Positions 1 through 8,224 of a DNA stretch of 55,354 nucleotides are shown piece by piece. How positions within the stretch are numbered: position 1 is the stretch's first letter; each line of letters starts with the position of its first letter. Under the pieces are notes generated by a model. That model worked only from the letters and a program-made list of their open reading frames with translations. It was not told where the DNA came from and did no database searches. A program made the translations under genes and the position numbers. Source of the DNA: Clostridia bacterium (lineage in GTDB: Bacteria > Bacillota > Clostridia > Christensenellales > Borkfalkiaceae); assembly GCA_900770945.1 (NCBI GenBank), contig CAAGME010000023.1:1-55354 (forward strand), written 5' to 3'.

Positions 1-17
1 CCGCAAAAATGCGAAGC

Positions 18-127
18 AACTAAAAGAGCGTCTTTTTTGATGATTTTTTGCGAGCGTGAGGGATGCTGTACTGAACGTACTGCGCCCGAACGGTCGCTAA
101 AAAGCGCGAAAAAGACGCCTTTTAGGT
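18..127 (-). repeat. GTAC-core palindromic element D1
   Basis: This imperfect ~110-bp inverted repeat has outer arms around CTAAAAG/CTTTTAG and inner AT-rich arms that pair imperfectly. On the minus strand its apex reads GGGCGCAGTACGTTCAGTAC, the same core as the elements near 8.3, 15.1 and 39.6 kb. It is nearly identical to 6403-6512, including flanks (a GCAAAAATGCGAAGC-like stretch on the left, a GGATAAGGAATGCAATCCC-like hairpin on the right). It lies 3' of the minus-strand lipoprotein operon ending at 449. No coding content is seen. Its left edge may extend beyond the window. Confidence 0.75.
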
Positions 128-151
128 AATTAGGGATAAGGAATGCAATCC

Positions 152-189
152 CTAAATAAAAAAGCGCAAGGGAAAAAATCTCTGCGCTT
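152..189 (-). terminator. Rho-independent terminator of a candidate small RNA
   Basis: The stem AAGCGCA/TGCGCTT (162-189) is followed on the minus strand by a run of six T. It lies about 120-150 nt downstream of the sigma-A promoter at 314-342, so the two frame a short orphan transcript. Confidence 0.6.
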
Positions 190-308
190 GTAATCTAAAC
201 GTAATTCATAGGCGGTTACCTCCCGTCGCGAGTCTTTCTCCATTGCCTTGTGCCTTGTCCTGTGCTGCCTCTTATAGATGATTATAGTTGTGTTTGCATA
301 AACTACCG
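155..308 (-). ncRNA. Candidate ~150-nt small RNA between an orphan promoter and terminator
   Basis: A consensus sigma-A promoter (314-342) points into this segment and an intrinsic terminator (152-189) closes it. The only sizeable reading frame starts near 241, lacks a strong ribosome site and does not stop until 130, beyond the terminator hairpin. I therefore read the product as non-coding. It does not resemble 6S, 4.5S/SRP, tmRNA or RNase P as far as I can judge. A tiny leader peptide (ATG near 212 behind GGGAGG, stopping after four codons) is also possible. The function is unknown. Promoter and terminator are seen in the sequence; the transcript is inferred. Confidence 0.45.
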
Positions 309-313
309 AATAT

Positions 314-342
314 ATTTTATCATAAAATATTCTATTTTTCAA
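314..342 (-). promoter_or_regulatory. Sigma-A promoter of the candidate small RNA
   Basis: The minus strand reads TTGAAA (337-342), 17 bp, TAAAAT (314-319). It is 3' of the lipoprotein gene ending at 449 and has no protein gene downstream before the left edge of the window. Confidence 0.6.
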
Positions 343-347
343 GCCTT

Positions 348-418
348 AACGCGCTATGCGGCGCAAAAATTTTTTCACCGTATAATAATGCGCCCGAACA
401 AGACCGTCCGAGCGCGTT
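348..418 (-). repeat. Imperfect palindrome in the 3' region of the lipoprotein operon
   Basis: Arms AACGCGC (348-354) and GCGCGTT (412-418) enclose a second inverted pair (GGCGCA/TGCGCC). The minus strand carries GTTCGGGCGCA, also present at the apex of the D1/D2 elements, so this may be a degenerate relative. No T-run follows, so it is not a classical terminator. Confidence 0.4.
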
Positions 419-448
419 ATTAAAATCGTTTTAATTGTTTTCTGCCGT

Positions 449-1531
449 TTAAGCGGCTTTTTTCGCCCACGCAAGCGTACCCGTTGTGGCAAGCTCGATG
501 TAGTTAAGGTTCTTTCCGCCAGCCGCGTCGTAATGGGCTTTGCCGGACATTTCGTTCGTTGCAAACTCTATTACGTTTTCGCCGTGGATAAGGTGCAAGA
601 CTACTTCTACTTCGTAAGTCTTCCAATCCCACCAACCGCCGGTGTTGTCGCCGGGGTCGAGAGTTATGCCCGTATCTACGGTTTTTCCGTTGACGGTAAG
701 CGTTGACATGTCGTCAAGAATGTGATGTCCGTTTATCTGCTTGCTTATGCAGAAAGTGATTTTTGCCTGCGTTTTTTTGTTGCTCGTGATTCTGAAAGTC
801 ACCTTGCCGCCGACCGAAGAAAGGAAAAGATTTTTTACGCACTGCTCTTCGCTGCCGTCCGCTCTTTTCTGTCCGCCGCAATACTCGGTCGAAGCCTGGT
901 CTTCGAGTTCGGCGTCTTCCGCTTCGAAGCGATAAGTCTTAACTTCGCCCTCGTTGTTTTCCTCTTCGAATATAAGCTTAACCTTAAAAGTCGCCGACTT
1001 GCCGCCGTAAAGCACTCTGACGTCCTGTTCCGCGGTGGAAGTTATATCGACGGAGGTTTTGTCAATCATGTCGGGCGTAATCTTTATTTCGTCGCTTTCG
1101 CCGCCGACGTAGTTCACGCTAAGCACGCCGTCGTCCGCTATCGCGAAAGGTACTTCGGTATAAACGCTCGTAACTGTCGGGGCTTTCTTTATGCTTACCG
1201 AGCTTGCTTTTCTCACAAGTTTAACGGTGAAAGTAACGCTCTTGCCGCCGTAGCTTATTTTCAACGTTTGTTCTTCGACCGATTTTTTATTAAAGGAAGA
1301 AGTGTCTATCATTTTAAGCGTAATTCTTACTTCGGCTTTTTTGTCCTTGGAATACTTTACGGACAAAACCCCGTCGTCGGCGATTTTCAAATCCTCACCG
1401 TATTCGCTTGTAACGGTCGGCGCATTCTTTAAAATAATGGCTTCCGCCGACGGTTCTTTGCCGCACCCTACCGCCGCAAGGCAGGCAATAAAAAGTGATA
1501 AAGTTAAAATAATCGATATGAATTTTTTCAT
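449..1531 (-). CDS. Surface lipoprotein: two Ig-like domains and one CBM6/35-like module
   Basis: This 360-aa protein starts at ATG 1531, 8 nt behind AAGGAG; an in-frame upstream ATG has no ribosome site. It has a lipoprotein signal peptide with lipobox AVGC. Two Ig-like (Big_3-type) repeats follow, each running from a PTVTS.Y start to a YGGKS.TF.VKL end. The C-terminal module begins YRFEAEDAELE, typical of CBM6/CBM35 beta-sandwich carbohydrate-binding domains. It should be tethered to the outer face of the membrane and bind glycan. It is the third gene of GH3 - lipoprotein - lipoprotein; 45 bp separate it from the gene before it, with its own ribosome site. No catalytic residues are visible. 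Ligand unknown. Confidence 0.8.
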   Translation of the reverse strand: MKKFISIILTLSLFIACLAAVGCGKEPSAEAIILKNAPTVTSEYGEDLKIADDGVLSVKYSKDKKAEVRITLKMIDTSSFNKKSVEEQTLKISYGGKSVTFTVKLVRKASSVSIKKAPTVTSVYTEVPFAIADDGVLSVNYVGGESDEIKITPDMIDKTSVDITSTAEQDVRVLYGGKSATFKVKLIFEEENNEGEVKTYRFEAEDAELEDQASTEYCGGQKRADGSEEQCVKNLFLSSVGGKVTFRITSNKKTQAKITFCISKQINGHHILDDMSTLTVNGKTVDTGITLDPGDNTGGWWDWKTYEVEVVLHLIHGENVIEFATNEMSGKAHYDAAGGKNLNYIELATTGTLAWAKKAA

Positions 1532-1576
1532 GAATATTGCTCCTTTTTTTGTCAAATAATCGACTTATAGCGCGAC

Positions 1577-3154
1577 TTATGCGTTTTTCGTCCATTCAAG
1601 AAAGAGGTCGGTGAAGAACGTTATTTTGTCTAAGTTAGCTCCGCCCACAACTTCAAGCTCGATAACGTTATTGCCTTTTACAAGGTCTATTTTTGCCTCT
1701 ATTAAATGTCCGAAGCAGTAATACGGGGTCAAGCCCGTCCAATAGCCTACGGTTAAAGTGCCTATCGAAATTTGTTTTCCGTTTACGCGCAAAATAAACT
1801 TATCCTCGAACGTCAACGGGTCCGTTCTGTTCATATCTATGCCGAGTATTGCCTTACCCGCGTCGTCGGCATTTATATTGAACACAACCTTGTCGCCCGC
1901 CTTGTTGAGCGCACCGACGGATTTTCCGCCGGAAGCCGGGGCGTAATTAAGCTCGCCCGCGGTCGGCGTTTCAATCATTACGCCTTCGGGCAAAACCGCG
2001 TCTTCCGCTTCGAAGTCGTAAACGTAACCTTTCGCAAGTTTTACTTCGCTGTCTGTCGTCGTGATTTTGAAGCCGTCTAAGTTAGATTCTTTCATACTCT
2101 TATCTACAAGCGTAAGAACTATAACGTTTTCGCCCGCTTTAAGATTGACGTTAACGTCGCAAGAACCGCCGAAGTTTGCCCAAGTGTTGCCGCCCCAACC
2201 GTTGCCTTTCATCGCGCCCACGGTTACGGCTTCGCCGTTTACGCTAAGCGTAAAGACTTTTTCGAAAGTAAAATCGTCGGGTTTGTTGTTGACTATTCCG
2301 AGAGTTGCCGCCGTCGCCTTTTCGCTCGTCACTTTGAGCGTGACCGTCGCTCCGTTGGACATATCCGCAAACGATATATATCTGACTTTGCTTACGACAG
2401 AAGCGAATTTTGGCTCGGGGTATTCGAATTTGACTTTTCCGCTTACTTCTGCGTCCTCCCCTTCGAAAACGTAAGTTACTTTTCCGGATTGCGCCCATTT
2501 TGCGTAAAGCGTAACGTCTGTTTCGAGCGGCTTAGTCGCAAGCGAATCTTTATCGAATGCCTTTGTCAAAGCTCTGTCATAATACCAGCCGACGAAAGTA
2601 AAGTTTTCTCTTGTCGGAGCGGTCGGTAATTCAATCGTTTTGCCGTCGCTTCCGACGGGGCTTACCGCGTTGCCGCCCATCGCGTTGAAGTACACGTTGT
2701 AAACAATCGTTTTTTTGACGGTAATCGTAAACTCCGCGCTCTTGCCCATATAAGTGACGGTAACCTTCTTTTCGCCCTCGACGTTCATGTCGGGCGCGGA
2801 TAATTCGCACTCGGCGATTTCGATTGTTTTGGTCGTGTTGTCGCTCATCTTTGCGGTGACGATAAGCCCTTCCGCAGTAAACGTTTCGCCCGCTTCGTAA
2901 AAAATCTTAGCGGCGGATGTATCGAGCGTTATTTCCTGCAGTGTCACTTCAACCGAAGAAGAGTCGCCGCCCGTCGAGGACGAGGAGTCGCCGCCCGTCG
3001 ATGACGAATCCCCCGCGGAAGAGGAACCGGGAAGGGGCGAGGACGAAGAAGAATCGTCGCGAATTTTGATGTCGCAAGACGCAAAAAGCATTACGGACAA
3101 AGCCGTTACGACGGATAAAATGACCGCCAAAAATCTGTTTAATTTAGTTTTCAT
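1577..3154 (-). CDS. Surface lipoprotein: Ig-like, InlB-type repeat and two CBM6/35-like modules
   Basis: This 525-aa protein has signal peptide and lipobox FASC (Cys about 27), then a Ser/Gly linker (about 35-68), an Ig-like Big_3-type domain (about 70-145), a Listeria-Bacteroides/InlB-B type repeat ending in TLYAKWAQ (about 150-225), and two tandem FEGEDAE/FEAEDA modules (about 230-375 and 380-520). These modules share the signature ATLGI or AILGI, then TFE.KF.L.VNG, with the ectodomain of the HTH protein at 6550-7788. The ATG overlaps the last 11 nt of the GH3 gene, so translation is probably coupled. Predicted role: membrane-tethered glycan binding partner of the GH3 enzyme. Ligand unknown. 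Confidence 0.82.
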   Translation of the reverse strand: MKTKLNRFLAVILSVVTALSVMLFASCDIKIRDDSSSSSPLPGSSSAGDSSSTGGDSSSSTGGDSSSVEVTLQEITLDTSAAKIFYEAGETFTAEGLIVTAKMSDNTTKTIEIAECELSAPDMNVEGEKKVTVTYMGKSAEFTITVKKTIVYNVYFNAMGGNAVSPVGSDGKTIELPTAPTRENFTFVGWYYDRALTKAFDKDSLATKPLETDVTLYAKWAQSGKVTYVFEGEDAEVSGKVKFEYPEPKFASVVSKVRYISFADMSNGATVTLKVTSEKATAATLGIVNNKPDDFTFEKVFTLSVNGEAVTVGAMKGNGWGGNTWANFGGSCDVNVNLKAGENVIVLTLVDKSMKESNLDGFKITTTDSEVKLAKGYVYDFEAEDAVLPEGVMIETPTAGELNYAPASGGKSVGALNKAGDKVVFNINADDAGKAILGIDMNRTDPLTFEDKFILRVNGKQISIGTLTVGYWTGLTPYYCFGHLIEAKIDLVKGNNVIELEVVGGANLDKITFFTDLFLEWTKNA

Positions 3155-6119
3155 CTTTTTCTACCTCTGTTTTTATTTTTTTATTTTTACCGAATACAAA
3201 GCTTAAAACAAGCATCGTTACGGAAGCCGCCGTCAGCACGGCGAAAGAAATTATGAGCGCGGTTATAGTCGTTCTCCACCAAGGCGTCAACGTGACTATT
3301 CTTGTGGATGCCGAAAGACCGTTCATTGCGTTTGTCTTTGTGAGGACGTATAAAACCCTGTGCGTGGATTCGCGTACGGCAAGCGTAATTGCGGGCGAAT
3401 CTTTATACTTATCGAGGGCTTTTTTGCCGCCGCCGCACATAAACAAGTCGTTGCCGGCGCGTATGCCGTCCACGTAGTTAGCCATAAGCGCGTAACCGTT
3501 TCCGTCAGACTGAACAAAGCCGACAAATCCCCATTCGCCGCGTAAAACGTCGGTCATCAGTCCTTTATGCGCACCCGACCAAAGCGTGCCTACGCGGTTA
3601 AACGAGGACATTACGGAAAGCATTTCGCCGCGACCTTTCGCCGAAGCAAACTCGAAAGCTTTAAGATAAATTTCCCTTATAGCCTGTTCGTTTGCCCAAA
3701 CGCTTACGCCGTTGCGGTTTACTTCCTGGTCGTTCAAAGCGTAATGCTTTGCTTGCGCGCCGCCGCCGTTGGACTGTATGCCCTTAACTTCCGCTTCGCA
3801 CATAAGCCCCGAAAGAACGGCGTCTTCCGAATAATATTCGCCGTTTCTTCCGCCGAAAGCCGAACGATGAATGTTTGCGCCGGGCGCGTAAATGAAGGTG
3901 AAGCCGCAAGCGAGATTGTCCTCGCCTAAGCAAACGCCGATTTCGTAAGCTATTTCGGTATTGAAAGCCGAAGCTATTATGTTTTCGCTCGGATAGCACA
4001 TACCAAGCCCTATAACCTTGCCGTCCGGCAAATAATTAAGCCCGGCGGGTCCGTCGCGGTTTTCCGTTCCCGGTGCGGCAACGCTTTCAAGGCTTTGAGT
4101 AGCGCACCATGCGTTGCATATTAAGTACGCTTGCTCGGTAAAGCTCGTTTCGTCGAGAAGCGTATCCCAGAGCGCGTGGTCGTAAGGGAGTTCTTTTCCG
4201 TCCGTATCCTTCCACAAGCTGAAAAGCGTAAGCCCGTTCTTTTGTTCGTATGCGGGAACCTCGTCGAATTCGTCTTCCGTCCAACTCTTGCCGTAATCAA
4301 GCCCTTCGAGCAGTTTTTCGGTAAGGTTAAGGCTTACCGTTTTCGGGTAAGTGCCTTGCCAGTCGGAGCGCGAAAGATAAGTGACTTTTCCTATGCCGAG
4401 TTCGGCTTTGTTCACGTCCGCATCGTCGAATTTATTTGTTATTTCTTCGTCCGTATACTGAGATTTCGTGACGGAAAGGTCCTCTTTTACGTCGTATTCT
4501 TTAACGAATTCGGCATTCGCGCCATCTATTGTGTATCCCTTTTTTGAAAGGATGTTGTTCACCGCGGCGTGCGCGTTTTCGGCAACGGTGAGATAATACT
4601 TTCCGCCGTCGGTTATGTAACTTTTAACGCCGTTCGCATCGTAAGTTTTGAGTTCGGTTTTTTCGATGCTCACTTTAACCGTATCCGATTCGCCCGGGGC
4701 AAGAATTTTCGTCTTATTAAACCCTACGAGGTTTACGGAAGCTTGTTCTATTTTGTTGTCCTTGTCGTACTCGGTGTACGGTTTTTGTAGGTATACCTGA
4801 ACGACTTCCTTGCCGGAATGTTTCGCGCCCGTGTTTTTAACGTTTACGCTCACTTCGTAAGTTTTCGCCGTTTCGCTCACCTTAAAATCGGAAAACGCAA
4901 ACGTGGTATACGAAAGCCCGTAACCGAACGGAAAAGCAACCTCGTCGTCATAATTCCAATTGCCTTTGCCGTTCTTTACACCCGCCGAGGACGAAGCGTT
5001 GCCCTGATTAAGCACCGTGTCCTCGTACCGCGTTTCGTAATACTTGTAGCCAACGTATATGCCTTCGGCGTAAGCAATGTATTTTAAGTTCTTCTCGGTC
5101 GAGTCGGAGTTACCTTGTCTTGATAAAAGTTTTTTGTAGACGGTGTTCGAGACAAATTCGCTTGCGCCGGCGTAATCGTAGTTACCCGAGTTCTCGGTTG
5201 ACGGCGCGGAAAAACTGTTGTACACGAACGTGTCGGATAATTTTCCGCTCGGGCTTACCTCGCCGCTTACAAGGTCGGCAACCGAATCGGGACCGCTCGT
5301 TCCGCCTAAGCCCACCCACAAACATGCGTCGATATCCGACCTATAGGCGGATATTTTATCGAACTGAACGCCCATCGACACGGTGTTGAGTATAAGAATT
5401 ATCTTTGAAAGCTTGCCGGATTTTTTCATTGCGACAAGGTTTTCGAGATGTTTTTTCTCTGCCTCCGAAAGAGCGGTTAAATTACCGTTTTCGCCGTCGC
5501 TGCCCGTCATGTAAAGGTCGCACCCTTCCGAGCCTTTGCGGGAAATAACGTACAAACCGTACCCCGAAGAAGTAAGAGTGTTTATCTCGTTACTCCATGG
5601 TGTTTCGTTTATTGCTCCCGTTCCGCCGCCGTAAGAGCGGCCGGAATAAAAATTCCAAAGCTCATTGTTTACCGTGTATCCTTTTTGTTCGAACGCCGCT
5701 TTAAGCCTCGGCGTTTCGCTCATTCTCACCCCGCCCGAACCGTCGGTCACGAACGCGTAATTATAGCTTCTTCCGCCGTAAAAGTTGATTGTTTTCGACT
5801 TGTCGGTCAAAGGCAAAGCGTTGCCGTCGTTCCATAAAAGCACGGAACCTTCGTTGTTTGCGTTCTTCGCTATTTGTTTGTCATACGCATACAACGCTTC
5901 CTTGTCGGCAGTGCCGTCGGTCTTTGCAAACTTATACTTATAATAAGTTTTGTCCTCGAAGTCGGTAAACTCATCCTCCACAAGCTCGAACGTTTTACAG
6001 TTGAAATATGAGTTTATAGCCGCCGCATAATAGTCCGCAATCGGGCTGCCCACGCAAAAAACGGTAAGCAACACCGCGCAAACGGCGGTTAAAACAGTCC
6101 ATAAGGTTTTTTTTAACAA
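3144..6119 (-). CDS. Membrane-anchored GH3 glycosidase with permuted domain order
   Basis: This 991-aa protein starts at TTG 6119, 8 nt behind AGGAGG; no ATG fits better. There is an N-terminal TM helix (about 5-25), then the GH3 C-terminal alpha/beta domain (from about 80) with acid/base Glu in GSEGCD (about E198), an Fn3-like domain (about 415-520), and last the TIM barrel with RDGPAGLNY, GRNGEYYSED and AKHYALNDQE. The nucleophile is Asp872, in QSDG rather than the usual SDW. A C-terminal TM helix (about 950-975) and a charged tail end it. Standard GH3 enzymes carry barrel then alpha/beta domain; the swapped order is known from rumen Clostridia (Butyrivibrio, Ruminococcus). The catalytic part should be extracellular. 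First gene of an operon with two CBM lipoproteins. Likely beta-glucosidase or related exo-activity; substrate unknown. Confidence 0.88.
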   Translation of the reverse strand: MLKKTLWTVLTAVCAVLLTVFCVGSPIADYYAAAINSYFNCKTFELVEDEFTDFEDKTYYKYKFAKTDGTADKEALYAYDKQIAKNANNEGSVLLWNDGNALPLTDKSKTINFYGGRSYNYAFVTDGSGGVRMSETPRLKAAFEQKGYTVNNELWNFYSGRSYGGGTGAINETPWSNEINTLTSSGYGLYVISRKGSEGCDLYMTGSDGENGNLTALSEAEKKHLENLVAMKKSGKLSKIILILNTVSMGVQFDKISAYRSDIDACLWVGLGGTSGPDSVADLVSGEVSPSGKLSDTFVYNSFSAPSTENSGNYDYAGASEFVSNTVYKKLLSRQGNSDSTEKNLKYIAYAEGIYVGYKYYETRYEDTVLNQGNASSSAGVKNGKGNWNYDDEVAFPFGYGLSYTTFAFSDFKVSETAKTYEVSVNVKNTGAKHSGKEVVQVYLQKPYTEYDKDNKIEQASVNLVGFNKTKILAPGESDTVKVSIEKTELKTYDANGVKSYITDGGKYYLTVAENAHAAVNNILSKKGYTIDGANAEFVKEYDVKEDLSVTKSQYTDEEITNKFDDADVNKAELGIGKVTYLSRSDWQGTYPKTVSLNLTEKLLEGLDYGKSWTEDEFDEVPAYEQKNGLTLFSLWKDTDGKELPYDHALWDTLLDETSFTEQAYLICNAWCATQSLESVAAPGTENRDGPAGLNYLPDGKVIGLGMCYPSENIIASAFNTEIAYEIGVCLGEDNLACGFTFIYAPGANIHRSAFGGRNGEYYSEDAVLSGLMCEAEVKGIQSNGGGAQAKHYALNDQEVNRNGVSVWANEQAIREIYLKAFEFASAKGRGEMLSVMSSFNRVGTLWSGAHKGLMTDVLRGEWGFVGFVQSDGNGYALMANYVDGIRAGNDLFMCGGGKKALDKYKDSPAITLAVRESTHRVLYVLTKTNAMNGLSASTRIVTLTPWWRTTITALIISFAVLTAASVTMLVLSFVFGKNKKIKTEVEKDEN

Positions 6120-6140
6120 ACCTCAAACCTCCTATTATGT

Positions 6141-6170
6141 TGTTTATTTTTCACGCTTCGCTGCAGTCAA
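6141..6170 (-). promoter_or_regulatory. Possible promoter of the GH3/lipoprotein operon
   Basis: The minus strand shows TTGACT (6165-6170), 18 bp, TAAACA (6141-6146), about 20 bp before the ribosome site of the TTG-start GH3 gene. The -10 is poor, so this is a weak call. Confidence 0.35.
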
Positions 6171-6235
6171 AGCGATAAAATCTTAAATGTTAGGGATTGC
6201 ATTCTTCATCACTAATTATTTTTGCGGCAATAAAT

Positions 6236-6362
6236 CGGTTTTTGCGAAGCCATAAAGGGACCGAGTTCGTTGTTGTTTGTTCGGCGCAAAATCGGTTACT
6301 TAGGCGTTAAACAACCTTCAACGTATGGCATACTGTTTCGGTTGATTGCCTTGCAAAAACCG
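6236..6362 (+). repeat. Imperfect palindromic element D3
   Basis: Outer arms CGGTTTTTGC (6236-6245) and GCAAAAACCG (6353-6362) are a perfect 10-bp pair enclosing ~107 bp with internal partial pairing. It is preceded by TTAGGGATTGCATTC (6189-6203), the same leader that precedes D1 and D2 on the other strand, so it is probably a diverged, inverted relative. It fills the gap between the GH3 operon and the HTH sensor gene. Confidence 0.5.
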
Positions 6363-6402
6363 AACCGCAAACGGCTTTTTTCTATCCGCAAAAATGCGAA
6401 GC

Positions 6403-6512
6403 ACCTAAAAGAGCGTATTTTTTGATGATTTTTTGCGAGCGTGAGGGATGCTGTACTGAACGTACTGCGCCCGAACGGTCGCTAAAAAGCGCAAAAAAGA
6501 CGCCTTTTAGGT
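6403..6512 (-). repeat. GTAC-core palindromic element D2
   Basis: This is a near-identical copy of 18-127. Outer arms are ACCTAAAAG (6403-6411) and CTTTTAGGT (6504-6512), and the minus-strand apex reads GGGCGCAGTACGTTCAGTAC. It sits just 3' of the HTH-CBM sensor gene ending at 6550. The arms AGCGT/ACGC extend the stem with one bulge. No coding content. Confidence 0.75.
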
Positions 6513-6549
6513 ATTGAGTAGATAAGGAATGCAATCCCTAAAGTTTTCT

Positions 6550-7788
6550 CTATCTTTTTTTGACGAACGAAAGAGAAGCCGAAGTAGTAAAGCTTATTCC
6601 GTCAAAATTCGCCGGCATGTCCCAAAACGAAAATTCTATTTTGTTTTCGCCCTCCCTTAGCATAATCCAGACGCTTACAGGCTCAAAAAAGCAAGCTTCC
6701 GTATCGGAATCGTCCGTTGCTAACCCCTTAACTCTACCGACGGGGATTTGTTCGCCGTTCACGGACAAAGTATATTTGTTCTCAAAGTTAAACGTATACG
6801 GACGATTCAGAAAAATATCCATCTGCAAGTAACTTTTACCCTTAGAATTCACGCTAAATATAAGTTTGCCCGCATTTTCGTCGCTCGTTTTTATCAGTTC
6901 TCCGACGTATTTACCGCCGTGCGCGTTTTTAGAATAAAACTCCGAAATCCTGCAATACTCCGTTTCAGCGTCCTCGGCTTCGATAAAAATTTCTTTTCTT
7001 GCGGAAAACAAACGCGTGGCGCAAGTTATTTCTATTTTGTCGATGTTGACGTTAAGCCCGTCGATTATTTGTATTTTTATTGAATTTTTTTCCTTTTTCA
7101 GTTCAATCGGCAGTGTAACGGGTTCGCCGAAGTTATAAAACTTTGTCTGTTCGTCGCCGTTCCAGCCAAGCCCCGGCACCGTTCCGACGCTTAATTTTTT
7201 ATCGTTGACGTAAAGAATGAATTTATCCTCGAATTTAAACGAAAACGTACGTGTGAGCGATATTCCGAGAGTAGCCGTTACGCCGCGTTCGGCGCAAAAT
7301 TTGAAGACAAGACTTTCCCCCTCGCCGTGAAGCCATGCCGCAACGGCTTTACCGCTCGCATTTTCGGCTTTTTCGATTTTGAAACGATCCGTAAAAACGC
7401 TTTCTTCTGCTTCAAAGACGTAAGTTGCTTCTTCGTATGTTTTGTTTAAATCGGAAAAAAGAAAACAAAAACCGACAATGGCGACAAGCGCGCAAACGGC
7501 GGCGGAAATTATTATCGTTCGCCGATATTTTTTGCTTTTTAAGGGCTGCCCGGCGTTTTTGGCTATCTCCGCATTTTTGCCGGTATCGTTTCCGACAAGG
7601 CGGTCAATCGAAATATTAAGCATCGCGGCAATTCTCGGAAGTTCCTCTATATCCGGTAGCCCCTTGCCAAGCTCCCAACGGCTTATGGTTTTGTCCGACA
7701 CAAACAAGGAATCAGCAAGCTGCTGTTGCGTAAGCCCCTTTTCTTTTCTGAACTTTTTTATATGTTCGCCGATAATCTTTGCGTTCAT
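6550..7788 (-). CDS. XRE-HTH transmembrane regulator with two extracellular CBM6/35-like modules
   Basis: This 412-aa protein starts at ATG 7788 behind AAGGGAA. An XRE/Cro helix-turn-helix (about 8-62; LTQQQLADSLFVSDKTISRW) is followed by a linker, a single TM helix (about 91-112; preceded by KKYRR, so the N-terminus is inside), then two tandem modules starting YVFEAEES and IFIEAEDAE (about 122-260 and 270-405). They share the ATLGI, FEDKFILYVN and GLGWNG pattern with the lipoprotein at 1577-3154, so sensor and binding protein probably recognise the same ligand class. Predicted one-component glycan sensor: outside binding changes DNA binding inside. The GH3 operon lies downstream on the same strand, beyond 430 bp of palindromic repeats. 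What the sequence shows is the architecture; the signalling role is inferred. Confidence 0.85.
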   Translation of the reverse strand: MNAKIIGEHIKKFRKEKGLTQQQLADSLFVSDKTISRWELGKGLPDIEELPRIAAMLNISIDRLVGNDTGKNAEIAKNAGQPLKSKKYRRTIIISAAVCALVAIVGFCFLFSDLNKTYEEATYVFEAEESVFTDRFKIEKAENASGKAVAAWLHGEGESLVFKFCAERGVTATLGISLTRTFSFKFEDKFILYVNDKKLSVGTVPGLGWNGDEQTKFYNFGEPVTLPIELKKEKNSIKIQIIDGLNVNIDKIEITCATRLFSARKEIFIEAEDAETEYCRISEFYSKNAHGGKYVGELIKTSDENAGKLIFSVNSKGKSYLQMDIFLNRPYTFNFENKYTLSVNGEQIPVGRVKGLATDDSDTEACFFEPVSVWIMLREGENKIEFSFWDMPANFDGISFTTSASLSFVKKR

Positions 7789-7816
7789 TTTTTCCCTTCC
7801 GTTTTTTTCTGCCTAC

Positions 7817-7845
7817 ATTGTAGCAGATTGCGTTTACATTTTCAA
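7817..7845 (-). promoter_or_regulatory. Sigma-A promoter of the HTH-CBM sensor, with a palindrome on the -10
   Basis: The minus strand reads TTGAAA (7840-7845), 17 bp, TACAAT (7817-7822). The palindrome CTACA-T-TGTAG (7813-7823) covers the -10 box and is a plausible operator for self-repression by the XRE protein it drives. Confidence 0.65.
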
Positions 7846-7919
7846 GACCTTTTTTAAAATTTGTTTCTCTCGTTGCGTGAGATACGTTTTTCTCCGCCGT
7901 GTTTTTTAAAAAAACAAGC

Positions 7920-7965
7920 AAAAAAAGCCCGCCTATAAGCCGATTATCGACATATAGGCGGACTT
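7920..7965 (-). terminator. Rho-independent terminator after the ABC exporter operon
   Basis: The stem GTCCGCCTATA/TATAGGCGGGC is followed by a T7 run on the minus strand. Its apex holds the recurring AAGCCGATTATCGACAT palindrome (7937-7953). It lies downstream of 8482 and upstream of the sensor promoter. Confidence 0.8.
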
Positions 7966-8067
7966 TTATCTGTCTTTGAGCAAGTTTTCGGTTTCCTTGC
8001 CGATAGCGGAAAAGAATTTAAAATACTATACGCGTATCCGCATTTTTCGATTTATATAATTTTTTAA

Positions 8068-8195
8068 ACCCTATTTCGCTCGCATTTTACATGCGAATAT
8101 CGATTGCCTCTTGCGGCAAATATCGAGCCGCTCTTAGCGGCATATCGATTGCGTTCTCGGCGCAAATATCGAGCGCACGAAGTAGCGCATATATC
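8068..8195 (-). repeat. Multi-hairpin array R (copy 1, inverted)
   Basis: On the minus strand this is a string of short hairpins joined by constant linkers TCGATATTTGC and GCAATCGATAT. The same array occurs at 14832-14960 and 39279-39402 on the plus strand. Stems vary between copies but stay paired (for example GCCGC/GCGGC with loops of different length; CGCAT/ATGCG here against CACGC/GCGTG in copy 2). It adjoins the GTAC-core elements 8225-8481. No open frame in it looks real. Confidence 0.75.
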
Positions 8196-8224
8196 AACTT
8201 TCAACCCCGCTCTCCTTGTTAGCC

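Noticed and set aside
130..342. A 70-aa protein gene on the minus strand
   Set aside because: The frame spans the promoter region and reads through a good terminator hairpin before its stop. A non-coding RNA fits better.
3144..6119. GH3 at 3144 as a catalytically dead paralog because SDW is replaced by SDG
   Set aside because: The Asp itself and the acid/base Glu in SEGCD are present, along with the KH and NDQE motifs, so activity remains likely.
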